A DNA stretch of 52,128 nt from Clostridium cuniculi (GTDB lineage: Bacteria > Bacillota > Clostridia > Clostridiales > Clostridiaceae). The position numbers and the translations under genes are program-made. Positions 17,989 through 28,185 of this stretch are shown here, piece by piece. How positions within the stretch are numbered: position 1 is the stretch's first letter; each line of letters begins with the position of its first letter. The notes beneath the pieces were generated by a model. The model saw only the letters and a list, made by a program, of their open reading frames with translations. It did no database searches and was not told the DNA's origin. The stretch covers positions 1-52,128 of the forward strand of contig NZ_SMUS01000028.1 in NCBI RefSeq assembly GCF_004353185.1, in the 5' to 3' direction.

Positions 17989-17997
17989 TGGTATAAT
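17989..17997 (+). promoter_or_regulatory. Extended -10 promoter of the ThrE-type exporter operon
   Basis: TGGTATAAT is an extended -10 element 37 bp before the ATG. The matching -35 region is weak, as is common with extended -10 promoters. Confidence 0.5.
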
Positions 17998-18033
17998 ACA
18001 TAAAAAATTAAAAAAATATAGGAGTTTTGTGTT

Positions 18034-18792
18034 ATGAATGAAATACTTCAAGTTGCAATGCTTGCTGGACAAATGATTTTAGAAAATGGCGGGGAAACCT
18101 ATAGAGTAGAGGAAACTATCTGGCGTATTTGTAAAATCTACGGCGCTTCAGAAGCTGAAAGTTTTGCCACCCCAACAGGAATTATGGCTTCAATTTGTCA
18201 TGAAGGTAAAATATACTCTTTAACACGTCGTGTTTCTAATAGAACTGTTAATTTAGATAAAATTGATAAAGTAAATGATTTATCTAGAAGTATATTATCA
18301 AAAAAACTATCTGTTAATGATTTAAGAAAAGAATTAATTAAAATTAATAAGGAAGAAATTTATCCTCTTCCTGTTATTATAATCTTCTCTGCTTTAGGGG
18401 CAGGGTCATTTTCAGTTTTATTTGGAGGAACCCTTAAAGATGTTTTTGCTGCATTTCTAATTGGTTTGATAATTAAATTTCTAACTATAAAATGGTCTGA
18501 AATAGGTATAAACTTATTCTTTATAAATAGTATATGCAGTGGAATTGCAGCACTTTTAGCAATAATTTTTTATAAACTTGGTATTGCAAGTCAAGTGAAT
18601 GAAACTATTATAGGTGCTATAATGCTATTAGTTCCTGGTTTAGCTATTACCAATGCCATTAGAGATACGATTTCAGGTGATTTATTATCTGGTATAATAA
18701 GAGCTGCTGAAGCATTTTTAGTTGCTATATCTATTGCTGTAGGTACTGGTGCAGTATTAAGTTTCTGGATATCAAACTTTGGAGGAATTTAA
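18034..18792 (+). CDS. Threonine/serine exporter ThrE, N-terminal half (DUF1212)
   Basis: A 252-residue protein with the ThrE cytoplasmic N domain (LENGGETYRVEETI, AESFATPTGIMAS, RVSNRTVNLDKID), then about five membrane helices. In Corynebacterium ThrE both halves form one protein that exports threonine and serine; here, as in many Firmicutes, they are two genes. TAGGAG precedes the ATG. The substrate is inferred from the family and nearby glyA. Confidence 0.85.
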   Translation: MNEILQVAMLAGQMILENGGETYRVEETIWRICKIYGASEAESFATPTGIMASICHEGKIYSLTRRVSNRTVNLDKIDKVNDLSRSILSKKLSVNDLRKELIKINKEEIYPLPVIIIFSALGAGSFSVLFGGTLKDVFAAFLIGLIIKFLTIKWSEIGINLFFINSICSGIAALLAIIFYKLGIASQVNETIIGAIMLLVPGLAITNAIRDTISGDLLSGIIRAAEAFLVAISIAVGTGAVLSFWISNFGGI

Positions 18793-18793
18793 A

Positions 18794-19252
18794 ATGATTA
18801 TTTGGGTTACACTTGTATCTTTTTTTGCAACATTTGGATTCTGTATTGCCTTTAATATACGTGGTAAAAAAATATTTTTTGCTGCTCTTGGTGGTGCTAT
18901 GAGTTGGTTCTTTTATTCGCTACCTTTACAAATGGGATTATCAGAGATTTCTTCACTATTTATTTCTTCTGTAATTTTCAGTGTATATAGTGAAGTACTT
19001 GCAAGAATTTTTAAGACACCAGTTACTACATTTGTAGTTTGTGCTCTAATTCCATTAGTTCCTGGTAGTGGCATGTACTATACTATGCGTGAAGCAATTG
19101 CAGGCAATATATCTAAATCATTGGAATTAGGATTAAATACACTAGCAAGTGCAGGAACATTAGCATTAGGAGTTTTATTTGTTTCAACACTTACAAGATT
19201 GGTTCTTAGTGCTAAACGTAAAAAAGAAATTAAAAAATTTGCTCAAAAATAA
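18794..19252 (+). CDS. Threonine/serine exporter ThrE, C-terminal half (DUF3815)
   Basis: Membrane partner of the preceding gene: 152 residues, about five helices, with the family features FAALGGAMSWFFY, EVLARIFKTPVTTFVVCALIPLVPGSGMYY and MREAIAG. The GGAGG of its ribosome binding site lies in the last codons of the upstream gene, and the ATG at 18794 is 1 bp after that stop. The frame also opens at a TTG at 18779, within the binding site, which I reject. Confidence 0.86.
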   Translation: MIIWVTLVSFFATFGFCIAFNIRGKKIFFAALGGAMSWFFYSLPLQMGLSEISSLFISSVIFSVYSEVLARIFKTPVTTFVVCALIPLVPGSGMYYTMREAIAGNISKSLELGLNTLASAGTLALGVLFVSTLTRLVLSAKRKKEIKKFAQK

Positions 19253-19253
19253 T

Positions 19254-19294
19254 ATAAAAATAATCTCAACATAAATAGTTGAGATTATTTTTAT
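19254..19294. terminator. Bidirectional terminator after the ThrE genes
   Basis: Perfect 17-bp stem (19254-19270 with 19278-19294), with T-runs on both strands. It can also end the minus-strand small gene at 19310. Confidence 0.8.
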
Positions 19295-19309
19295 ATATTA
19301 TTCTATATT

Positions 19310-19453
19310 TTACTTTTTACCTTTTAACTTTTTATATAATTTTGCATTTGCAACTAAATCTTTTAAGTCTTCTGCCATTTCCATTATAATACTATTTTTC
19401 ATTTTTGCTTTACGCATTTTTCTATTCATTTTTTTCATCATTTTGTTTTTCAT
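19310..19453 (-). CDS. Small Met/Lys-rich protein, 47 residues, unknown
   Basis: A short frame with a consensus ribosome binding site (AAGGAGGAG, then GTCACT before ATG) and a shared terminator just downstream. The predicted peptide starts MKNKMMKKMNRKMRKAKMKN and continues with a short amphipathic segment (EMAEDLKDLVANAKLYKKL) to a basic tail. It has eight methionines and is strongly positive. No family is recognised. It fills a gap of about 350 bp between the ThrE genes and aspS. Confidence 0.6.
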   Translation of the reverse strand: MKNKMMKKMNRKMRKAKMKNSIIMEMAEDLKDLVANAKLYKKLKGKK

Positions 19454-19570
19454 AGTGACTCCTCCTTAGTAAATATGTATAGAGTACTTACATTATTATT
19501 TTAATCAAATTAATGTTTTTTATCCTGTTAAATATTATTACAATTACAAATAACATATCTAATATACATA

Positions 19571-19596
19571 AAAAAGCCAGCTTATGCTGGCTTTTT
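19571..19596. terminator. Terminator of the rel-dtd-hemZ-hisS-aspS operon
   Basis: An 11-bp stem (19571-19581 with 19586-19596) with a GCCAGC core, a four-base loop and A5/T5 ends. It lies 12 bp after the aspS stop. Confidence 0.9.
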
Positions 19597-19608
19597 CAAA
19601 AAAACTAA

Positions 19609-21396
19609 TTATTCTTTATCTTCAGGTTTTATTATTAAACCTAATTCATCAATTTGCTTTTGATCTACAACGTTTGGTGCTTCACTTAAGTAGCAATAAG
19701 CATTTTGATTTTTAGGGAATGCTATAACATCCTTTATATTTTCAGTTCCTGCTAAGAACATTATCATTCTATCAAGACCAAATGCTAATCCTCCATGTGG
19801 TGGTGGGCCAAACTTAAATGCATCTATTAAGAATCCAAATCTCTCATAAGCTGACTCTTCAGTAAATCCTAAAGCTTTAAACATTCTTGTTTGAAGTGCA
19901 GAATCATGTATTCTTATAGATCCTCCACCTAATTCCTCACCATTTAATACTAAGTCATATGCCTTAGATCTTACAGCTCCTGGATTAGATTCAAGCATAT
20001 CTAAATCTTCATCCATTGGAGATGTAAATGGATGGTGAGCAGCATGATATCTATCTTCTTCTTCATTGTATTCAAATAATGGGAATTCTGTAATCCATGT
20101 AAAGTTAAATTCATTTTTATCTTTAATTAAATCAAATTGTTTAGCAAGTTCTAATCTTAATGCTCCTAAACTTTGGAATACCACAGAGTTCTTATCTGCA
20201 ACAATAAGTATTGCATCACCAGTTTCAGCCCCCATAGTCTTAATTATATTTTCAGTAACATCATCAGTTAAGAACTTAGCAATTGAAGATTTAACTCCAT
20301 CTTCCTTAAGTTGAATCCAAGCAAGACCTTTTGCTTTATATCCCTTAACAAAGTCAACTAACTTATCAAGAGGCTTTCTTCCTAAATCTGCTCCTCCTTT
20401 TAAGCATAATGCTCTAACACTTCCGCCCATTTCTAAAGCAGACTTAAACACTACAAAGTCCATGTCTTTAACACAGTCAGTAATATCAGTAATTTCCATA
20501 CCAAATCTTAAATCCGGCTTATCTGAACCATATTTTTCCATAGCTTCTTTAAATGGCATTCTCTTAATTGGAAGTTTAACTTCATGACCTAAAACTTCTT
20601 TAAATACATGAGCAATTAATCCCTCATTTAATGCCATAACGTCATCTTGCTCAACAAAACTCATTTCTAAGTCAATTTGAGTAAATTCTGGTTGTCTGTT
20701 AGCTCTTAAATCTTCATCTCTGAAACATTTAGCAACTTGATAATATTTATCAAATCCTGATACCATTAATAATTGCTTAAATATTTGAGGTGATTGTGGA
20801 AGTGCATAGAACATTCCTGGATAATTTCTTGATGGAACTAAGTAATCTCTAGCACCTTCTGGAGTACTCTTATTTAATATTGGAGTTTCTACTTCTAAGA
20901 ATCCATTATTATCAAGGTAATCTCTAACAGCTTTTGTAGCTCTATTTCTAATCATAAAGATTTTTTGCATATCTGGTCTTCTAAGATCTAAATATCTATA
21001 TTTTAATCTTATATTTTCAGCAGCATCTAATCCTTCTTTAATATATATTGGTGGAGTTTCTGATTCTGATAAAACCTTTATGCTTTCACATTTTAATTCT
21101 ACCATTCCAGTTTCCATAGCAGCATTTGGAGCCTCTCTTAAAACAACTTCTCCAGTAACTGCTATACAATATTCTGGTCTTACTGCTTTAGCTTTTTCAA
21201 AGCTTTCTGCATTAATCTCTTCACCAAAAACTATTTGCATAATCCCAGTTCTATCTCTAAGGTCTATAAATTGAAGACCTCCAAGCTTTCTATTTCTTTG
21301 AACCCATCCCATAAGAGTGATTTTTTCTCCTACGTTTACTTCTCTTGGTTCTCCACACATCATGGTTCTTTTTAATCCATTTAAAGCCTCACCCAT
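19609..21396 (-). CDS. aspS: Aspartyl-tRNA synthetase
   Basis: Class IIb synthetase of bacterial type, 595 residues. The anticodon-binding OB domain is N-terminal (MGWVQRNRKLGGLQFIDLRDR). Class II motif 2 (FRDEDLRANRQPEFTQIDLE) precedes the bacterial GAD insertion (about residues 290-420), and motif 3 is GGLAFGLDRMIMFLAG. Preceded by GGAGG at a long spacing of about 13 bases, 20 bp after hisS. Confidence 0.97.
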   Translation of the reverse strand: MGEALNGLKRTMMCGEPREVNVGEKITLMGWVQRNRKLGGLQFIDLRDRTGIMQIVFGEEINAESFEKAKAVRPEYCIAVTGEVVLREAPNAAMETGMVELKCESIKVLSESETPPIYIKEGLDAAENIRLKYRYLDLRRPDMQKIFMIRNRATKAVRDYLDNNGFLEVETPILNKSTPEGARDYLVPSRNYPGMFYALPQSPQIFKQLLMVSGFDKYYQVAKCFRDEDLRANRQPEFTQIDLEMSFVEQDDVMALNEGLIAHVFKEVLGHEVKLPIKRMPFKEAMEKYGSDKPDLRFGMEITDITDCVKDMDFVVFKSALEMGGSVRALCLKGGADLGRKPLDKLVDFVKGYKAKGLAWIQLKEDGVKSSIAKFLTDDVTENIIKTMGAETGDAILIVADKNSVVFQSLGALRLELAKQFDLIKDKNEFNFTWITEFPLFEYNEEEDRYHAAHHPFTSPMDEDLDMLESNPGAVRSKAYDLVLNGEELGGGSIRIHDSALQTRMFKALGFTEESAYERFGFLIDAFKFGPPPHGGLAFGLDRMIMFLAGTENIKDVIAFPKNQNAYCYLSEAPNVVDQKQIDELGLIIKPEDKE

Positions 21397-21416
21397 AGTG
21401 TATTCTTTCCTCCTAA

Positions 21417-22664
21417 CTATTTAATAGCTTTAGCTATTTCTTGTATATTATCTAAACTTACCTCAAATTGTTCTCCATCGCTCATTCTCTTAAGCTTTAT
21501 TGATTTATTTTGAAGTTCGTCATCACCTAAAATTGTTGTAAATGTAGCACCAATTTTATTAGCATATTTCATTTCTGCCTTTACACTTCTTCCCATATGA
21601 TTTACTTCTGTTTTTATACCAGCTTCTCTTAACTTATTAGCTAAAGTAAAGGCTTCAAACTTTGCATCATCACCTCTAGCACCTATATATAAGTCAAAAA
21701 GATTTTCATTTGGAATTTCAATACCTTCTTTTTCTAATATCATGATAAGCCTTTCAATTCCCATACCAAAACCAACTGCTGGCATTTCTGGTCCACCTAA
21801 TTGTTCTATAAGCTTATCATATCTTCCACCACCACAAACAGTAAATTCATCGTTTAAGATTTCAAATATTGTTTTAGTATAATAATCTAAACCTCTTACA
21901 ATACCTGGATCAACTGTAAATGGAATATTTAATGCAGTTAAATATTTTTTAACTGAATCAAAGTGAGTATCACATTCTTCACACATATAATCAAGTATTA
22001 TAGGTGCATTTTTAGTAATTTCCTTACATTTTCTTTCTTTACAATCTAATATTCTCATTGGATTCTTTTCAAATCTTGATTTACATAATGGACATAAATT
22101 ATCATAATTTTCTTTTAAATAATTCTTTAATGCCTCATTATAATTAGGTCTACATTTAGGACATCCTAAATTATTTATATTTAAACTTAAGCTTTGTAAA
22201 CCTAAAGTTTTTAAAACTTGCATTGCTAATGCGATAACTTCTGCATCCATAGATGGCTCTTTTGATCCATATACTTCTGTTCCAAATTGATGGAATTGTC
22301 TAAATCTCCCCTTTTGAACATTTTCATATCTAAAGCATGGAGTTATATAATAAAGCTTTGTTGGTTGTGCCTCATTAAATAATCTACTTTCTATAAAAGC
22401 TCTTCCAGCTCCAGCTGTTCCTTCTGGTTTTAAAGTAATACTTCTATTTCCTTTATCATTGAAAGTATACATTTCCTTTTGAACTATATCAGTTGTATCA
22501 CCAACACCTCTTGCAAATAATTCAGTATGCTCAAACATAGGAGTCCTAATTTCTCTCATCCCATAATATTTTGCTACATCTCTAAATGTTTGCTCAACAA
22601 AATGCCATTTATACGCATCCTGTGGTAGCATATCCTTCGTTCCTTTTGGAGCTTGCATTTCCAT
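21417..22664 (-). CDS. hisS: Histidyl-tRNA synthetase
   Basis: Class II synthetase of 415 residues. Motif 1 region ([10 protein letters not shown]), motif 2 ([28 protein letters not shown]), the histidine-specific [13 protein letters not shown] and motif 3 ([14 protein letters not shown]) are present, followed by a C-terminal anticodon domain. It starts 4 bp after hemZ and lies 20 bp before aspS. No T-box leader is seen upstream of this pair. Confidence 0.97.
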   Translation of the reverse strand: MEMQAPKGTKDMLPQDAYKWHFVEQTFRDVAKYYGMREIRTPMFEHTELFARGVGDTTDIVQKEMYTFNDKGNRSITLKPEGTAGAGRAFIESRLFNEAQPTKLYYITPCFRYENVQKGRFRQFHQFGTEVYGSKEPSMDAEVIALAMQVLKTLGLQSLSLNINNLGCPKCRPNYNEALKNYLKENYDNLCPLCKSRFEKNPMRILDCKERKCKEITKNAPIILDYMCEECDTHFDSVKKYLTALNIPFTVDPGIVRGLDYYTKTIFEILNDEFTVCGGGRYDKLIEQLGGPEMPAVGFGMGIERLIMILEKEGIEIPNENLFDLYIGARGDDAKFEAFTLANKLREAGIKTEVNHMGRSVKAEMKYANKIGATFTTILGDDELQNKSIKLKRMSDGEQFEVSLDNIQEIAKAIK

Positions 22665-22668
22665 TTAA

Positions 22669-24102
22669 TTATTCCTCCTTATTTAAGTAAAGGGTATCTA
22701 ATAATTTTTTCTTTCCCTCTACCATCTCTTCTATTCTATTACAGTATTCTCTAACATCCTTGATATTTGCAAATCTTTCTATTCTGCCTTCCTCTAAGAA
22801 AACAACTTTAGAAACGGCATCTGCACCTAAAGCAATAATAGTCTGCTTATCTTCTATCATTTGAATATTATAAATACATTCTGCACCTTTTCTAGAATAA
22901 CCTAAGTTCTCCATATTTCCAACCATATTTTTTTGACGATACATATAGTATGGATGTAATCCCAGCTTCTTAGCTAAAATTCTACTTTCTTCATACATAT
23001 CAGCTAACTCAGCTTGCTTCTTAACTTGGATTCCTTTTTTAAGAATAAAGTTTTCATAAAGAATTGAAGCTCTCTTTAAAGATAATCCATGAACAGTCAA
23101 ACTATCTGGATGTAATTTTAATATTTCTTCCTTTGTATGAAGAACTTCTTTTATTCCTTCTCCTGGCAGCCCTATAATCATATCCATATTTATATCATTA
23201 AAGCCCATACTTCTTGCTAAATTAAACTTTTCTATTACATCCTTAGAATTATGTCCTCTTCCTATCATTTTTAATGTTTCATCATTCATAGTTTGAGGAT
23301 TTATACTAATTCTTGTTACATTAAACTTTTTCATAGTTTCAAGCTTTTCTTTTGTAATGCTATCTGGTCTTCCACATTCCACTGTAAATTCCTTTATCCC
23401 TTTACCTTTAACAAAGGCATTATAAGCTTCTTGCATAATAAGTTCAAACTCTTCATTATTTACTGCTGTAGGTGTACCTCCACCAAAATATACAGTTTCA
23501 ATATTTAAATTTCTTTCATCAACATATTTCTTCATTTCTCTGATTTCATATATTAATGCTTCAAGATAAGGATTTACTAACTTTTTATTTCCCATTATTG
23601 GATTAGCAGCAAAAGAACAATAAAAACATCTTGTAGGGCAAAAAGCCATGCCTATATAAATAGCTATATTCTTAGAATCATTATTTACAAAGCTTACTTC
23701 TGTTTTTGCAATTTCTATGCAAAGCTTAGCTTTTTCTTCCGATGCTAAATGCTTTTTCTTAAATATTTCTATGATTTCTTCTTCTGTTTTTCCTTCTTCT
23801 AAATATTTAAGTGCAATTTTAGATGGTCTAATACCAACTAAAATTCCCCATGGATATTCTTCTTCTGTAATATCTTTTAATGAAGAAAATACTAGTCTCT
23901 TAATGTCTTCTTTAATATTTTCAGATATTGCAGTTTCCTTATAATAATCTCCATTAATAAATTCTACTTTATTATCTAAAATATTAACAATATAATCTCC
24001 ATCATCTAAAAATTTAATTTCATCTAATGGAAAATAAATATTAAACATTTGGTATACGTCATATCTATACTTCATGTCGTTTAATTTAATTTTTATTTCC
24101 AT
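22669..24102 (-). CDS. hemZ: HemZ-type coproporphyrinogen dehydrogenase-like radical SAM protein
   Basis: Radical SAM protein of the HemN/HemZ group, 477 residues. The cluster motif CPTRCFYC gives Cys155, Cys159 and Cys162, followed by the SAM-site VYFGGGTPTA. HemZ-type proteins have an N-terminal extension of about 140 residues, seen here. Proven roles for HemZ are limited; coproporphyrinogen oxidation is the family assignment, and other radical chemistry is possible. No other haem genes are nearby. It shares an operon with hisS and the MBL-fold gene. Confidence 0.85.
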   Translation of the reverse strand: MEIKIKLNDMKYRYDVYQMFNIYFPLDEIKFLDDGDYIVNILDNKVEFINGDYYKETAISENIKEDIKRLVFSSLKDITEEEYPWGILVGIRPSKIALKYLEEGKTEEEIIEIFKKKHLASEEKAKLCIEIAKTEVSFVNNDSKNIAIYIGMAFCPTRCFYCSFAANPIMGNKKLVNPYLEALIYEIREMKKYVDERNLNIETVYFGGGTPTAVNNEEFELIMQEAYNAFVKGKGIKEFTVECGRPDSITKEKLETMKKFNVTRISINPQTMNDETLKMIGRGHNSKDVIEKFNLARSMGFNDINMDMIIGLPGEGIKEVLHTKEEILKLHPDSLTVHGLSLKRASILYENFILKKGIQVKKQAELADMYEESRILAKKLGLHPYYMYRQKNMVGNMENLGYSRKGAECIYNIQMIEDKQTIIALGADAVSKVVFLEEGRIERFANIKDVREYCNRIEEMVEGKKKLLDTLYLNKEE

Positions 24103-24116
24103 GATTTCTCCTTTTA

Positions 24117-24734
24117 TTAAAAAATCTCAAATTCTTCTTGTAAGAATGGATTTCTTAGTTTTTCATATCCAATACTTGATGATTCCATATGACCTGGATA
24201 TACCTTTATATCTTCATCTAAAATCATTAATTTTGTCTTTATGGAATTTATTAATTCATTAAAATCTCCACCTATAAAGTCACTTCTACCTACTGATCCT
24301 TTAAATAGAGTATCTCCAGTAAATATAACATCTTTATATAAATAACACATTCCACCTTTAGTATGTCCTGGAGTATGAATACATTTTATAATATCATCAC
24401 CAAATGCTAAAGTATCCCCATCTTTTACAATATTATATTCCTTTGGAAGATTTCCAAAAACAGTTTTATCTGTTTTCATAAAATTAATTTCATTTTCATT
24501 GATGTATACAGGCGCTTTAAATCTTTCTACTACTTCATTTAAAGCTTCTACATGGTCAAAATGACCATGAGTTAGTAATATATATTTAATATTACAACCT
24601 AATTCTTCAATATTTTTAATTAATAACTGACCATTTCCTCCTGGATCTACGATACAAGCATCTTTTGATTTTTCATCCACTAAAACATAAATATTCTCTT
24701 CATAAATACCTATAGGATATGTTTTTATTATCAT
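24117..24734 (-). CDS. MBL-fold metallo-hydrolase, glyoxalase II-like
   Basis: A 205-residue metallo-beta-lactamase fold hydrolase. The metal motif THGHFDH gives His56, His58, Asp60 and His61; further ligands are in HTPGHTKGG, FTGDTLFKGSVGRSD and VYPGHM. The short form without the glyoxalase II C-terminal domain resembles the YcbL type. Substrate unknown. The place between dtd and hemZ in the rel operon is common in clostridia. Confidence 0.9.
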   Translation of the reverse strand: MIIKTYPIGIYEENIYVLVDEKSKDACIVDPGGNGQLLIKNIEELGCNIKYILLTHGHFDHVEALNEVVERFKAPVYINENEINFMKTDKTVFGNLPKEYNIVKDGDTLAFGDDIIKCIHTPGHTKGGMCYLYKDVIFTGDTLFKGSVGRSDFIGGDFNELINSIKTKLMILDEDIKVYPGHMESSSIGYEKLRNPFLQEEFEIF

Positions 24735-24759
24735 AAATTCACCTCATTTACTATTCTAT

Positions 24760-25209
24760 TTAAAAATTTTTGCTACTATCTAAAAGTATTGTAACGGGAC
24801 CATCATTTTTAATGTCAACTTTCATATCTGCACCAAAGATTCCTGTTTGGACTTTTAATCCCGTTTCTTTCATCATTTCAATAAATTTATCATAAAACTT
24901 CTTAGCTTCTTCGCCACCTAAAGCGTTCATAAAATTAGGTCTTCTTCCTTTTCTTGCATCTCCATATAAAGTGAATTGTGAAATTAATAATAATTCACCT
25001 TTGATATCTAATAAAGATAAATTCATTTTATCATTTTCATCACTAAATACTCTAAGATTAATTATTTTATCTTTAATATACTTCATATCTTCCTCCGTAT
25101 CATCTTTTGAGATACCTAAAAGTACATTAAATCCTTTATTTATTTCACCTACAATAACACCATCAACTTCAACGCTAGAATATGTTACTCTTTGTACTAC
25201 TGCTCTCAT
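24760..25209 (-). CDS. dtd: D-aminoacyl-tRNA deacylase
   Basis: Removes D-amino acids wrongly attached to tRNA. The 149 residues are full length; the two cross-subunit motifs are SQFTLYGD and GPVTILLD, and the start is [17 protein letters not shown]. It lies between rel and the MBL-fold gene in the translation-quality/stringent operon. Confidence 0.96.
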   Translation of the reverse strand: MRAVVQRVTYSSVEVDGVIVGEINKGFNVLLGISKDDTEEDMKYIKDKIINLRVFSDENDKMNLSLLDIKGELLLISQFTLYGDARKGRRPNFMNALGGEEAKKFYDKFIEMMKETGLKVQTGIFGADMKVDIKNDGPVTILLDSSKNF

Positions 25210-25292
25210 TTATACCATCCTCTAATTAAAACTCTAAATTTCAATTTTGCAAGTTGAACTTATTCCTTAAATATCAAAATAAAGAGTTTCTT

Positions 25293-27476
25293 CTAATTAT
25301 TCATTCTATAGACATCCATGACACCAGTCAATTTTCTTATTTTTCTCATTAACTCTTTTAATTGCTCTATTGTGTCTATTTTAACTTTTATATTTACATA
25401 TGCTAAATTACTCTTTGCACTTTTCGCATTTAATGCATTAAGAGGTAACTTACTTTCCATTATAACATTCATTATATTAGAAAGCACACCTGGTATATCT
25501 TCAGTTTTAACCTGAATCTCTGCCATATAAGCCACACCTTTTGCAACTCCCCAAGCTACATCAACAACCTTTTGTGGATCTTCTTCAATTAAATTTTGTA
25601 AATTACTACAATCTCTTCTATGAATAGATACTCCACGTCCCTTTGTTATATAACCTAAGATATCATCACCTGGCACTGGATTACAACATTTTGCAAATCT
25701 AACCATTAAGTTATCTTCACCTCTAACTGTAACCCCATAATTATTTTCTTTTTTTCTTTTTTCCGTCTTTGAAATATTTTCTTCAATAGCTTTATTTAAA
25801 TTTTCCTCTTTAGTTTTTTCATCTTTAGATAAACTTTCTTCTTTTAATTTTAAAATAAATGAAGATGCTACTATAGCACCAAGACCTACTAAAGCATATA
25901 AATCATCCATACAATTTATATTGTATCTTTTTATAAACTTATCATAACTTTCACCCTTAGCAATATCTGCATAGTGAACCCCTTGTTTCTTTAGTTCTCT
26001 TTCAAAAACTTCTTTTCCTTTTGTAATATTTTCTTCTTTTTTAGCCTTCTTAAACCATGCTCTTATTTTACTTTTGGCTTGATTACTTTTAGCTATGTTA
26101 AGCCAATCCATATTAGGCCCTTTAGAACTATTAGAAGTCAAAATTTCTACTATTTGCCCTGTTTTAAGTTGATAATCAAGTGGAACTATTTTACCATTAA
26201 CCTTAGCCCCAACACATTTATTACCAATATCAGTATGTATTCTATAAGCAAAATCTATAGGTGTTGCACCATTTGGCAAATCTATAACTACACCCTTTGG
26301 CGTAAATAAGAAAATTTCATCTGTGAAAAGATTTATTTTAAATCCTTCCATAAACTCCTGTGCATCAGAAGTTTCTTTTTGCCATTCAAGCATATCTCTA
26401 AGCCATGCTAGCTTATTTTCAAAAGTCTTTTCCTTACTATCAGAAGTATCACCTTCTTTATACTTCCAGTGTGCTGCTATACCATATTCTGCTGTTTTAT
26501 GCATTTCAAATGTTCTTATTTGGATTTCGAACGTTTTACCTTGAGGACCTATAACTGTTGTATGCAATGATTGATACATATTCGGTTTTGGCATTGCAAT
26601 ATAGTCTTTAAATCTCCCAGGTATTGGCTTATATATAGTATGAACTATCCCCAATACTTCATAACAATCTTTTACCGAATTCACAAGTATTCTTATAGCA
26701 GTTAAGTCAAATATTTGTTCTATGCTCTTATTTTTAGTAACCATTTTTCTGTAAATGCTATAAAAATGCTTAGGACGACCATCTATATCCGAATCTATTC
26801 CTGATTCTTCAAGCTTTCCATATAAATCTTCAATTGTTTTTGCAATATATGTTTCTCGCTCTACTCTCTTTTCAGCTATTTGATTCACTAAATCATAATA
26901 TTCTTCTTCATGTAAATATCTAAAACATAAATCTTCTAGTTCCCATTTTACTTTTGAAATACCTAGTCTATGTGCAATAGGTGCATATATGTCTAAAGTT
27001 TCTTTAGAAATTCTTTTTTGTTTTTCCTTCGGCATATATTTTAATGTTCTCATATTATGTAATCTATCTGCTAATTTAATTATAATTACTCTTATATCAT
27101 TAGCCATAGCTAATAACATTTTTCTAAAATTATCTGCCTGTTGCTCTTCTTTAGACTTATATTCCATTTTAGTAATTTTAGTAACTCCACCAACTAAGTT
27201 GGCTATTTCTTCACTAAAAATATTTTTAATATCTTCATATGTATAGTCCGTATCTTCTATAACATCATGGAGTAATCCTGCAACTATGGTACTTGTATCC
27301 ATACCTAACTCAGCTAAAATTACAGCTACATCAATAGGGTGAATTATATAAGGTTCTCCAGATTCTCTTTTTTGTTCCTTATGAGCCTCAAAAGCTAAAT
27401 TAAATGCTTTATTTACAACATCTAAATCAACATTTGTGCAATTTTCCTTTATTTTTTGTATCAATACCTCAACCAT
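25293..27476 (-). CDS. rel: Bifunctional (p)ppGpp synthetase/hydrolase Rel
   Basis: Makes and degrades the alarmone (p)ppGpp. At 727 residues it has the full long Rel layout: N-terminal HD hydrolase (His46, His70-Asp71, EDT), synthetase (RPKHFYSIYRKM, then YQSLHTTVIGPQG and EIQIRT), a TGS domain near residues 390-450, a zinc-finger region (CCNPVPGDDILGYITKGRGVSIHRRDC) and a C-terminal ACT domain. GGGAGGAT precedes the ATG. Probably the first gene of the rel-dtd-MBL-hemZ-hisS-aspS operon, because a terminator lies just upstream. Confidence 0.97.
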   Translation of the reverse strand: MVEVLIQKIKENCTNVDLDVVNKAFNLAFEAHKEQKRESGEPYIIHPIDVAVILAELGMDTSTIVAGLLHDVIEDTDYTYEDIKNIFSEEIANLVGGVTKITKMEYKSKEEQQADNFRKMLLAMANDIRVIIIKLADRLHNMRTLKYMPKEKQKRISKETLDIYAPIAHRLGISKVKWELEDLCFRYLHEEEYYDLVNQIAEKRVERETYIAKTIEDLYGKLEESGIDSDIDGRPKHFYSIYRKMVTKNKSIEQIFDLTAIRILVNSVKDCYEVLGIVHTIYKPIPGRFKDYIAMPKPNMYQSLHTTVIGPQGKTFEIQIRTFEMHKTAEYGIAAHWKYKEGDTSDSKEKTFENKLAWLRDMLEWQKETSDAQEFMEGFKINLFTDEIFLFTPKGVVIDLPNGATPIDFAYRIHTDIGNKCVGAKVNGKIVPLDYQLKTGQIVEILTSNSSKGPNMDWLNIAKSNQAKSKIRAWFKKAKKEENITKGKEVFERELKKQGVHYADIAKGESYDKFIKRYNINCMDDLYALVGLGAIVASSFILKLKEESLSKDEKTKEENLNKAIEENISKTEKRKKENNYGVTVRGEDNLMVRFAKCCNPVPGDDILGYITKGRGVSIHRRDCSNLQNLIEEDPQKVVDVAWGVAKGVAYMAEIQVKTEDIPGVLSNIMNVIMESKLPLNALNAKSAKSNLAYVNIKVKIDTIEQLKELMRKIRKLTGVMDVYRMNN

Positions 27477-27538
27477 TCAGATCCTCCCTTTAAGAATTTC
27501 AAATATTATACTTTTTCTGTAATAAAAATTAAAATCAA

Positions 27539-27561
27539 TGGCTGGTTAATTCAACCAGCCA
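27539..27561 (-). terminator. Terminator after apt
   Basis: A 9-bp GC-containing stem (27539-27547 with 27553-27561) followed on the minus strand by TTGATTTTAATTTTTATT. It separates apt from rel. Confidence 0.75.
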
Positions 27562-27604
27562 CCTTTACACTATTATATATTAAAATTTAAGGTATTTCAA
27601 TAAA

Positions 27605-28123
27605 TTAAATATCGTATTGCACAAGTGACATTACTTCATATCCCTTTAATTTATCTCTTCCCTTTAATTCAGTTAACTCAATTGCAAAATCTAAAGCAAC
27701 AACTTCTCCTCCTGCAGCTTCTACAAGTCTAGTTACTGCTTCAATAGTTCCTCCTGTAGCAAGTAAATCATCAACTATAGCTACTCTTTGCCCCTTCTTA
27801 ATTGCATCCTTATGAATTTCTAATACATCTGTACCGTATTCTAAATCATAATTAACTGATACTGTTTCAAAAGGTAGTTTTCCTTTTTTTCTAACTGGTA
27901 CAAATCCAACTCCTAAAGCATATGCAACAGGTACTCCAAAAATAAATCCTCTTGCTTCAGGTCCTAATATAACATCCACATTTTTATCTTTAAGATGTTT
28001 AGCTATTGCATCTATTGAATATTTAAAAGCTTCTCCATCTGCTACTAAAGTAGTGATATCTTTAAAACTAATTCCCTTCTTCGGAAAATCTTCCACTATT
28101 CTTATGCTTTTTTTTAGATCCAT
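27605..28123 (-). CDS. apt: Adenine phosphoribosyltransferase
   Basis: Salvages adenine to AMP using PRPP. The 172-residue protein has the PRPP-binding motif [13 protein letters not shown] and the family segments [22 protein letters not shown] and [11 protein letters not shown]. The order recJ-like, apt, rel is a conserved clostridial arrangement. Confidence 0.97.
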   Translation of the reverse strand: MDLKKSIRIVEDFPKKGISFKDITTLVADGEAFKYSIDAIAKHLKDKNVDVILGPEARGFIFGVPVAYALGVGFVPVRKKGKLPFETVSVNYDLEYGTDVLEIHKDAIKKGQRVAIVDDLLATGGTIEAVTRLVEAAGGEVVALDFAIELTELKGRDKLKGYEVMSLVQYDI

Positions 28124-28185
28124 AACAAATCCTCCATATCAACTTATTCTTGTATTCATTATATCTAAATTTCTATGTAATAATA

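Noticed and set aside
22664..24734. T-box or other leader controlling hisS-aspS
   Set aside because: The genes before hisS and aspS are separated by 4-20 bp, leaving no room for a leader; no T-box core was seen upstream of rel either.
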